A DNA stretch of 64,000 nucleotides from Nicotiana tabacum (taxonomy: Eukaryota; Streptophyta; Magnoliopsida; Solanales; Solanaceae): assembly GCF_000715075.1 (NCBI RefSeq), contig NC_134102.1, forward strand, positions 50,601,348 to 50,665,347, read 5' to 3'. The notes under the pieces are model-generated. The model was not told where the DNA came from. It saw nothing but the letters and a program-made list of their open reading frames with translations, and searched no databases. A program made the translations under genes and the position numbers. Position 1 is the first letter of the stretch. Every line of letters begins with the position of its first letter. Shown piece by piece: positions 55,612 through 64,000 of the stretch.

Positions 55612-56072
55612 CACCAGTTGATACTCTGCTATTCCAAAATCATCCAAAACACACCCGAAACTCACTTGAGCCCCTTGGGCTTCAATCCGAACATTCACAC
55701 AAGTGTAATAACATCATAAAACCCCGCTCGCTATCTCAAATTATTAAAATAACATCAAACATCAAGAATCGATTATCAAAACTCAAGATTCTAACTTCAA
55801 AACTTATTTTTCCAACTTTTCACATAGATGCGTCGAAATGGCACCAGTTGATACTCAGCTATTCCAAAATCATCCAAAACACATCCGAAAACTCACCTGA
55901 GCCCCTTGGGCTTCAATCCGAACATTCACACAAGTGTAATAACATTATAAAACCCCGCTCGCTATCTCAAATTATTAAAATAACATCAAACATCAAGAAT
56001 CGATTATCAAAACTCAAGATTCTAACTTCAAAACTTATTTTTCCAACTTTTCACATAGATGCGTCGAAATGG
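55612..56072 (+). repeat. 230-bp tandem duplication inside the LTR
   Basis: CACCAGTTGATACTC starts both units (55612 and 55842) and CACATAGATGCGTCGAAATGG ends both. Only a few differences are visible, so the duplication is young. The left LTR has the unit once (about 48127-48345). Confidence 0.9.
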
Positions 56073-56109
56073 CCGCAGGTCACCTGGAACCCCAACCAAA
56101 CATGTATAC

Positions 56110-58083
56110 TATAATGACCCAACTAGTCGTTTTGAGAACTAGCATTTCCGTTCGGTGGTTGAGTTCTTAAGTAACTTCATATGATGTATTATGAATTGAG
56201 TGCATGGTTGGTTTGGTTCCGGAAAGATTTCTGTGTGATTTGGAACACTTAGTTCGTAGCTTGGAAGCTTAAGTTGGAAGCATTGACCAACTTTAAATTT
56301 TGTATATTTGACCTCGGATAAGGGTTTTGATGGTTCCGTTAGGTCCATATTATAATTTTGAACTTGGGCGTATGCCCAGATTTGAGTGCCGACGTTCCTA
56401 GATGATTTTGAGGCTAATTATCAAAAGTTAGAAGTTAGAAGGTATGGAGTTGATAGGTGTGACCCGTAGTTGACTTTGTGGTTAATGATGTCCGTTTGGT
56501 ATTCTGAGCCTTTGAATAGGTTGGTAATTTATGACTCGTGGACAAAATTTGGGGTCATTTCAAGTTATTTAGACGTGTTCGGCGTAAGTTTGTAATTTGG
56601 AAATTTGGAATAGTCATTAAGCTTGAATTGAGTTACGATTTGTGGTTTTGATGTTATTTTGTGTAATTTGAGGCCTCGAGTAGGTAGTTATATTTTGGGA
56701 CTTTTTGGCATGACTGGATGGGGTCTCGTGGGGCTCGGGTGTGATTCGGGATGATTTCGAATTATTTTTTGCTGTGTTGCATTGCTAGTTTTTCTAGTGT
56801 ATCCGTTGATCATCGCATTCGCGGTTAAGCTTCAACGTTTGTAGAGTGGAAATGTGGCAGGCATGAATTTGTGAATTGCATTTTTGTTTTGGAGACCACA
56901 TTCGCGGAGTGTTGGAAAAGGTTGGGCAACAAGCTAGCGGATCTGAGATATGATAGCACGTGAGCTTTTCGTACGGTTGTTATTATTAGCACGTGAGTTG
57001 TCAGTGCAGCTCGTGAGTTATCTGTGTAGCACGTGAACAAGGATCCATCCCTCTAGGGTCACCCTCTCATGTTTCTCTCTTGATGGTGTACACGCAGGTT
57101 ATGATAAACCGATAGTGGATTTTGGTAAAAGTTGATCATTGGTTGGACTTTGCATCTCTTCTCTATTTGCTAACTCATTGGATGCATACATGATTTTTAT
57201 GTATATCTTCTCTATATGCTAGCTCCGGAATATATACATGCCTTTATGCATATATTTTCTATATGCTACCTTACTTGATGAGATGAGGCATGGTACATAT
57301 CTACCCTATATGTGAATCCGTATGACTTGACTTGTTTAATTGTGCATATATTCTCTATATGCACTTGTTGAACGAATACTTGCTATTTCACGCATATATT
57401 TTCTATATGCAACCGTGGAACGATTATTTGATACTTAACTCATATTTTCTCTATATGCAAGTTTTGATGATTTAATAATATTTAACACATATCTTCTCTA
57501 TATGATGGATTGTTAACTGATTCAGGACTTAGCACATTACCTCTTTGTGCACCGATATGGTTTTATATGTGTTATATGATTAGATGGCACCATTGTTGTG
57601 TACTTGTAAAATTCAGGAATTGAACATGTTATTAGGAAGTTCATTAATAATTCTTACTACTATTACCTCACCGAGGTTAGTTATAATACTTGCTGAGTAT
57701 ATGGGGTCGGTTGTACTCATACTATACTTCTACACCTTTCGTGCAGATCTTGGAGTTGATCTGCTGTGGAAGACGGAAGTTGGCATTGAAGATGTACCTT
57801 TTTTTCGGATATAGCTACCACTTGTCCTTGGTAGCTTTGGATTCGTACTCTGTTTATATATATTCCAAACATATGTTGTATTTATTTTGTACCAACTTTG
57901 TAAATCTAAATCTTAGTGGCTCATTACTTGTACTGCCAATCCTTGGGATATTATATGGAAAGTTTACCTATTTCATTGATTGATTATTTATGATCTTCAT
58001 TAGAATTGTGTAACTGTTGTTTGACTTACCTAGCGGGTTGGGTTAGGTACCATCACGACTAAGTAAAAATTTGGGTCGTGATA
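56110..58083 (+). mobile_element. Solo chromovirus LTR nested in a related LTR
   Basis: Begins TATAATGACCCAACTAGTCG (TG mutated to TA) and ends TTTGGGTCGTGATA (CA mutated to TA). TATAC at 56105-56109 and CATAC at 58084-58088 are the target duplication; the uninterrupted sister sequence near 48390 has CATAC once. No internal region is present. A TCTCTATATGC minisatellite lies within. Confidence 0.83.
57195..57505 (+). repeat. Diverged tandem repeat with a TTCTCTATATGC core
   Basis: Six cores (about 57208, 57265, 57345, 57400, 57447 and 57490), preceded by CATAT.TTT, are spaced 43-80 bp apart. They form an old minisatellite inside the solo LTR. Confidence 0.7.
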
Positions 58084-58345
58084 CATACAAATCCAAAAAT
58101 ATCGTACGAACCTACCGGAATCGTCAAAATACCGATTCGAGGTCATTTACCAAAAACGTTGACCGTAGTCAACTCTAATCATTTTCAAAGCCAAAATCAC
58201 ATTGCCTTTAAATTTTCACACATAAACTTTTCGAAAAACGACACCGACTACGCACGCAAGTTATAAATCATCAAATAAAGGTATGAGAAGTCTCAGAACA
58301 CAGAAAAAGAAGCTAGTACTCAAAATGACCGGTCGGGTCATTACA

Positions 58346-58888
58346 GTGGAGACTCGAGGTAGTGCTGCACTCTTATTCACATGCCTTGGGGTCACATGTC
58401 TTATAGTTCTGCTGCTATTTATTACTTCAAATATTGTATTATTTATTCCAGACATTGTATTTAGTGTTCTATAGATGCCCATGTACTTAGTGACACCAAT
58501 TTTGGGAGGATTTAGACGGTTGTTGATTTTGGTCTTGTTATATTACTGAGCTTTATCTTTTTTTATGTTATCATGTTTTCTCATGCCTAGTTTTGTTCTT
58601 TTATTTCTGCTAAGTATTGGCTTCCTTAATATGCGGTGTTAAGCAGAGGCGGATGTAGTATATTATGTATGGATTCAACTGAACACATAACTTTCGATGC
58701 GGAGTAAAAATTTGTATGTAAAAATTCATTAAAATTGCAAAAATAGTAGATCTGAACCCATAACTTTAAAAATATAATGGGTTCAATGTTAAAAATTTTA
58801 AAATTGAACCCATAAGAATTAAATTCTGGATCCGCCTCTGGTGTTAAGCTCCATCACGACCCCTTGATAGGGAATTTGCGTTGTGAGA
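58346..58888 (+). other. 3' part of another diverged LTR
   Basis: No gene. The end CTCCATCACGACCCCTTGATAG and GTTGTGAGA near 58850-58887 resemble the LTR end ACCATCACGACTAAG...GGTCGTGA of the chromovirus copies, so this is probably an LTR fragment. A hAT MITE is inserted ten bases before that motif. Confidence 0.4.
58644..58840. mobile_element. hAT-type MITE with perfect 8-bp target duplication
   Basis: Terminal repeats CAGAGGCGGATGTAG and, inverted, CAGAGGCGGATCCAG are flanked by GTGTTAAG on both sides (58636-58643 and 58841-58848). Internal TGAACCCATAA motifs occur in both orientations. It is 197 bp and non-coding. Confidence 0.93.
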
Positions 58889-60092
58889 TCATGAAAGAGC
58901 GATGTCTCTAATATTTTCTAAAATTTCTACTAAATTTTTAATATCTTTTTCTAAAATTTCTATTTGTTTTCCAGCAGTAGCTACTAATTCGGTGATCTTT
59001 GTTTCTGTTTCTTTGGGTTTATCTGAAATAGTTCTAATTGATTTTTCTATTTCTATTTTAGTTGGTATTTTTTCAAAGTTAAATTTATTATTTAAAATTT
59101 ATATTTTTTTTCTAGCTCGTTATTTTGTTCTTTGATAAATCTAGATTATTTTCTATTTTTATAATATTTTTCTTTGTTTCTCTTGTGTTTTTTCTGAGTC
59201 TTCTCTTATATTTTCTAAAGCTTTAGTATAAACTTGGAATTTTTCTCCAAAACTAATTATCAAATCTATTAGAGTATTATATTGTTTATCTTCACTAAGC
59301 AGTATATGTTCTCCTTAACCGAAATCACACTTTATTATTGAATTTTCTTTTAATGGTTTATTTTTTTTTTCTGCTGTAATTCTAAGATCTAATATTCTAG
59401 TTTCTTTAAGTCTTCTATGTTGTTAAAATTGTTTCTAGTTTTCTTATTTCTTTTTTTTGTACTGTTAATTCTATTGTCCTTGTTGACACCAATGTTGTTT
59501 TTAAATATTTTATTCGTCTGTTTAATTCTTCTAATTATATTTTAGCGAACTCTATTTCAATTCTTACACTTCGCTTGAATTCTTGTGAATCTATAATTTT
59601 ATTATTCCCAATGTATATTTACTTTTTCTTGCAATAAAGCTAATTCTACATCTAGTTCTCTCTTTAAATAATATTGTAATTCGTATGTCCTTAGCACTAG
59701 CCTATAAGAAAAGGTGGGTTGCTCTGATGGTAAGCACCCTCCACTTCCAACCAAGAGGTTGTGAGTTCGAGTCACCCCAAGAGCAAGGTGGGGAGTTCTT
59801 GGAGGGAAGGATGCCGAGGGTCTATTGGAAACAGCCTCTCTACCCCAGGGTAGGGGTAAGGTCTGCGTACACACTACCCTCTCCAGACCCCACTAGTGGG
59901 ATTATACTGGGTTGTTGTTGTTGTTGTTATTGTTGTTAGCACTAGCCTATAACTATCTCCATAGTATTTTCCACTATTTAATAGTTTTGAGTGAAATTCT
60001 AAATTCTGTTGCGCTTCTCTAAGTTCAGATTCTACTTATCTACTCTTTTTGTTTATATCTTTAATTTCTTTTATATATTCAAGTCTATTCAT
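58889..60092 (-). pseudogene. AT-rich Lys/Glu/Ile-rich coding remnant, split by a SINE
   Basis: From an ATG at 60092 the minus strand reads as a charged, helical protein (MNRLEYIKEIKDINKK, ESELREAQQNLEFHSKLL). The same kind of text resumes beyond the SINE (YELQYYLKRELDVELALLQE), with many stops and frameshifts further on. Heptad-like spacing suggests coiled coil. The AT-rich codon use is unlike the surrounding LTRs. A degraded endogenous pararetrovirus segment or another transposon protein is possible; I cannot decide and assign no function. Confidence 0.4.
59708..59935 (+). mobile_element. Complete TS-type tRNA SINE
   Basis: A perfect 17-bp target duplication TTAGCACTAGCCTATAA lies at 59691-59707 and 59936-59952. 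The head has an A-box-like GATGGTAAGCACC and a B-box-like GAGTTCGAGTCACC. The body ends in the tail AGGGGTAAGGTCTGCGTACA, then CCCCACTAGTGGG and a (TTG)n end. It would be transcribed by RNA polymerase III and mobilised by LINE enzymes. It is inserted in the coiled-coil remnant. Confidence 0.95.
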
Positions 60093-60163
60093 AAATTATC
60101 CTAAAGGGATAAAATTTATCCTATGTTCCTATTGTCTTATAAATTCTTCGTTTGTTCTTATAT

Positions 60164-62250
60164 TATAATAACCCAATCGGTTGTTTTGAGTACTTTAACC
60201 CTGCTTTCCATATTTGATGATTTACATATGTGTATTTATCGTTATGTGACTTGCGAGGGTGGTTGGTTTGGGGGGAGTTTTGAATTGAATTAAGACACGT
60301 AGTCCCTTGGTTGGAGGCTTAAGTCGTAAGAGTTGACCGGAGTTTGACTTTTATGTAGACGATCCCAGAATGATATTTTGATGGTTCCAATAATTTCGTA
60401 TGGTAATTTTGGACTTAAACGTATGCCCGAATTTGGATTTGGAAGTTCCTAGGTTATTTTGGCTTGAATTGGCGAATGTTGGAAAGCTAAAGGTTTGAAA
60501 AGTTCATAGGTTTGACTGAGAGTTGACTTTGATGATATCAGATTCAGATTGTAGTTCCGAGGATTGGTATAGGTCCGTTGTGTCATTGGGGACTTGTATG
60601 CAAAATTTGAGGTCAATCCGAGTTGTTTTGATGTGGTGCGGCATGAGTTTTGGAAGTTGGAAGTTGGAAGTTCATTAGTTCCTTATGCTTGAATAGAGGT
60701 GTGATTCATGGTTGTGATATTATTTTATGTGATTTAAGGTCTCGAGTAGGTTTGTGTTATGTTTTGGGTTGGTTGATGTGATTGGACGGGGTCCTGGGGG
60801 CTTCAGGTGTATTTCGGATGGGTTTCAAACCATTTTCCTTTGTTTTGTACTGCTGAATTTCTTGTGTCTGGTTTTCTTCATCGCGATCGCGACAAGGTAG
60901 TCGCGTTCGCGGAGGATTGGTGAATGCTGGGCAGTCTCCCTTCATCTCGTTCGGGGTTGGGCACCACATTCACGAAGCAGCTGGAAGCTGGGAGCATTTG
61001 GCCTATGCATTCGCGAGATCCTGACCACGTTTGCGTAGGGTTAGGTGAGTTCTTCATCACGTTGGCGAGTGTATGGAAGCGAACGCGAAGGGTATTTGGA
61101 GGCAGTCATCATTTTGTGCATCGCGAACGCGAGGCATGTGCCGCGTTTGTGAAGGTTATGCCTGGCAGCTATTTAAGAATTCTAATTCGAGGGTTTGTGT
61201 TATTTTAACACAATCTTTAGATCTAGAGCTCGAATTTGGGGGATTTTGGAGGGGATTCTCACGATATGGATTGGGGGTGAGTGTTTTGACTCGAATTTGG
61301 TTATTATTTATGATTCCAACCTTGTTTTTAGCATTTGATTGGTGAATTTAAGTGAAAAAATTAGGGATTTTGGTAAAAACTTTTCAATATGAAATTTGAA
61401 GATTTGAACCTCAATTCGGAGTCGGATTTGGATGGAATCGGTATGGTTGGACTCGTATTCGAATAGGTGTTCAGAATTTTTAATTTTTGTCGGGTTCCCG
61501 CGTTCGCAAAGAGGTGAGACCAGATGGCCATCGCGTTCGCATATGGTTGGACTTGTATGCCAATTGATTGTCTGAATTTGTGAGTTTTGTTGGGTTCCGG
61601 GCTGCGGTCCCAGGCTTACCTTTTAGTTTACTTTGAGTATTTGGTTAAAGATTCGACCTTTATCATTTGGGTTTGATTCCTATGGCATTATTTAATGTTA
61701 TTAAGTTATTTTTGGCTAGATTCGAGTCGTTCGGAGGTCGATTCATGAGAGATGGCGATTTGAGGGTATCTATTTGTATTGCTTGAGGTAAGTATCTTAT
61801 CTAAACTTGGTTGAAGCACTAGTTGCCTGAGTTATTAATGATTGCTACGTGCTATGGGTACACACATGTGAGGGGTTGAGCCCATATGCGTGCACTAGGT
61901 ATTATCCATGCTCGGGGTAGTGCTTAGGCTATGATATACCTTAAATTGATTGCTAAGCCTTATGCTATTATGTTTCTTATATTTGTACCCCCTTTGTGAG
62001 ATAATTGGATCATGTTGGAGTTTACATATAGGTTAATCCCCTGATTGAACTTGATAACTGCTATTTTTGTGATGAAATTGCCTAATTTGTGCTATGGTAG
62101 TACACTATGCACAGGAATACACCTTAGCATGTCACTTATATATGTCCATGAGTATGTAATTTGATATCCATTGTTCATGTATATGTATTCTTGAATATAT
62201 GCTTTCTCTGTGATATGGACTGTACTGATAGCACGTGAGTTGTCTGTGCA
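60164..62250 (+). mobile_element. Chromovirus LTR, plus strand, truncated
   Basis: Starts TATAATAACCCAATCGGTTG and follows the body of the LTR at 45228-47640 (GTTGACCGGAGTTTGACTTT, then CTTGAATTGGCGAA.GTTGGA). A block with GCGTTCGCGGAGGATTGG and CATCGCGAACGCGAGG lies at about 60880-61150. It ends near 62250 where the third Tat-like element begins, with no LTR end reached. Confidence 0.75.
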
Positions 62251-62253
62251 TTG

Positions 62254-62563
62254 AATCTGTTTTTCTGAAGAAACTCGGAGAAACCCTCACTAAGGGAGCC
62301 TTGACGTGGTATTCATTGTTTCCCGAGTATTCCATAGATTCCTTTGAGATACTCGCGGATTCTTTTATTAAGGCCCATGTCGGGGCTAGAAAGGTGCAGG
62401 CTTGAAAGGCCGACATATTTCGAATTACACAAGGAGAGTTCGAGTTGCTACGGAAATTCGTCACCATGTTCCAAAAGGAAAGAATGTTTCTCCTCGCGGT
62501 TCCGGATGAGTAGGCGGCTGAAGCATTAACCAAGGGTCTGAATCCGAGAAGTTCTGATGCTTT
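62254..62563 (+). pseudogene. Inverted gag-core segment of Tat-like element 3
   Basis: The plus strand reads KKLGETLTKGALTWYSLFPE, then DSFEILADSFIKAHVGARKV and FRITQGEFELLRKFVTMFQK. This is the gag core that should follow the minus-strand LAPHE text ending at 62564. One TGA and one TAG interrupt it. The orientation switch is abrupt. Confidence 0.8.
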
Positions 62564-63175
62564 CCTCGTGGGGAGCTAAATCGTTCCCATTCACCGTCAT
62601 TGTATAGGTGGTAATATGCTTTTGAGGGTGCGAAGTCCCAATCATATTTCGGCACGTGGGGCATTTTAAACTGCTTTGGGATAATTTCTGGTGCCACGCT
62701 TGGTTTATACGGCAAATGAGTATACTTCTTTGAGTTCGACCCTTTCAGCACTAGTGGTGCACCCGGAATTTGGTCCATGCGGGCGTTCACTTCCCTCATA
62801 AGCAGTAAGAGTTTGCTTTTGAAGGGATCGTTCTCGTTGGTGTGACCGGACCCGCTCCCTCCGGACCCATCGGAGCTAACCTCGCCCCTCGGGGTGTTGT
62901 TACCGATTCTCTATGTTATTTGATTCGCGGGAACACCGGGAGGAACTGGACCTCATCCATTCGCATTATTGGAAGCACCCGACAACGCGTGCTTTAGTTC
63001 CATCATAACCTCATCGGGAGTCGCCTCCCGAACACGTCGTAGGTACCACCTGCCGTACACCGGCATGGTATCGTTTCCCTCATTACGGGTATCACTGATT
63101 GAATTCTCGCGCTGAGGTTGGTCTCCTTGGGTCTCAAGATTGTGTGTTTTTAACACCATTATCTGCTATTTTTTG
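62564..63175 (-). pseudogene. gag N-terminal part of Tat-like element 3
   Basis: The minus strand carries QREDNSISDTRNEGND-type text, then MMELKHALSGASNNANG, REVNARMDQIPGAPLVLKGS and FKMPHVPKYDWDF, matching the gag of element 1 with frameshifts (for example near 62640). It ends at the inversion border. Confidence 0.8.
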
Positions 63176-63274
63176 TGATTTTTTGCTAAGAACAAATAAT
63201 CAAAACACATTAGTAAAAGAGGCAAGGATCAACTTAATTAGACGACTGCCTAGGCCCCATGGTGGGCGCCAAAC

Positions 63275-63863
63275 TGTTTACCCGTAAAATGGTACAGTTA
63301 AATTTATATGTGGTTTCTAGGCAAGCGAATTAATTCGATCCTGAAATAATAAAAGAATTGACGAAATATGTAATACTTAGCCTTGAGATGAAGATGAAAT
63401 AGCAGAAACAGTAGTTCCGGGAGCAAGGCTTCTGGGCACAACAATAATAAAATCAAGAAGCAAGAAGGTAAAATTGTATAAAGTTTTGAATAGATTATAG
63501 CGTAAGTTTACCAGAAAATTCGTGTCTTTTACAATAATAATAGAGCTCACTATTTATAACTACATATAGGAAACAAGGTCCTAGGATCATTGCCCTTCTT
63601 TAATGTCAATTATGAGGGTCATTGAAAAATGTGTAACGACGGAAATGAATGACAAATTCTTTGTAACGGACAGTGTACTAAATGCTGTGGAATATTCTCC
63701 ATTAAATGCTACCGGATGACAGGCATTTACTGTATCTTTATGAGCGTCATTCTTTCCGATAACAAGTGGAAAAGTTGTTTTCGGTTTTAGCTATCATCTA
63801 CCTTCGGCTCCACGTGTCACTTTCTTATGCAATTACTTAGTATAACATATTTTACCCAATATA
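63275..63863 (-). repeat. 5' LTR of Tat-like element 3
   Basis: Begins TGTTTACCCGTAAAATGG and ends ACCCAATATA (CA mutated) on the plus strand. Shared blocks with element 1 include ATTATGAGGGTCATTGAA and ATATTCTCCATTAAATGCTA. Confidence 0.85.
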
Positions 63864-64000
63864 ATGATGCGGCTAAAGAAGCTCAATATGTTTCTTATGT
63901 TTCTTTTCTGTCTCTTGAAATATTTTTTCGGTTAAAAAAATAGCACAACACTTCAGATTCTATAATATGAATCGTGAATTTTGAAATCCACTAGTTTCTT

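Larger units (their letters stand above)
51876..58345 (-). mobile_element. Chromovirus 5' LTR (right LTR of the pol-less element), expanded by insertions
   Basis: Runs from TGTCATGACCCAAAATC to GGTCGGGTCATTACA on the plus strand, that is, an inverted LTR. Removing the nested hAT element (52197-53129), a SINE-type tail (51977-52080), the 230-bp duplication and the solo LTR (56110-58083) leaves a body of about 3 kb. The sequence on the two sides of the solo LTR matches the continuous left LTR at 48380-48410. No coding frame is supported. Confidence 0.75.
62254..63863 (-). mobile_element. Tat-like element 3, 5' end only
   Basis: A 5' LTR (63275-63863) similar to those of element 1, a primer site (TTTGGCGCCCACCATGGGG on the minus strand, about 63255-63274) and a gag start are present. 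Everything after the gag core is missing. The left part (62254-62563) is inverted relative to the rest. Confidence 0.85.

Noticed and set aside
59721..59775. Possible tRNA gene
   Set aside because: The A- and B-box-like motifs belong to a complete SINE with target duplications and a TTG tail.

Overview
This is a 64 kb stretch of plant nuclear DNA. The repeat families point to Solanaceae, most likely Nicotiana: TS-type tRNA SINEs with TTG tails, an RTE-clade LINE, chromovirus LTRs starting TGTAATGACC, Tat-type Ty3/gypsy elements primed at TTTGGCGCCC, an Athila-like element, and Stowaway, hAT and CACTA DNA transposons. There are no bacterial-style operons, no CRISPR array, and no tRNA or rRNA gene apart from tRNA-derived SINE heads.

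Only one ordinary host gene is visible: a minus-strand TMEM214-like (ER membrane protein) gene spanning 4110-12303. Eight exons with good splice sites can be read. The exon expected between exon 7 (7662-7791) and the last exon (4110-4340) is absent, and the reading phases on the two sides do not match, so the locus is probably broken at its 3' end. The intron there holds a 2.9 kb PIF/Harbinger-like element containing an RTE LINE fragment and a hAT-like insertion. Other introns hold a hAT MITE, a SINE and a Stowaway MITE. A 4.9 kb Mutator-like element (MULE) starts about 190 bp upstream of the ATG.

Layout. 1-4109: repeats, a short CACTA transposon with palindromic subterminal repeats, and an unrecognised pseudogene. 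4110-12303: the TMEM214-like gene. 12491-17375: a MULE with roughly 200 bp terminal inverted repeats, a dead transposase gene on the minus strand and a second, convergent reading frame on the plus strand. 17786-30064: Tat-like retrotransposon 1 on the minus strand, carrying a solo LTR in its gag and an antisense reading frame in its 3' part. 30065-30822 and 42158-44825: an Athila-like element split by Tat-like retrotransposon 2 (30828-42152, plus strand), which also carries an antisense frame. 44975-62250: interlocked and inverted chromovirus LTRs, including a pol-less derivative with its own primer site and polypurine tract, a solo LTR with target duplications, a hAT element, SINEs and an AT-rich coiled-coil remnant. 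62254-63863: the 5' end of a third Tat-like element with a small inversion in its gag.

All transposon reading frames followed here carry stops or frameshifts, so none looks autonomous. Many insertions keep exact or near-exact target-site duplications, which allows the nesting order to be reconstructed. The most notable features are the antisense frames shared by both Tat elements, the MuDR-like two-gene MULE, the exon loss in the TMEM214-like gene, and the 3' tail shared by the RTE LINE and the SINE.
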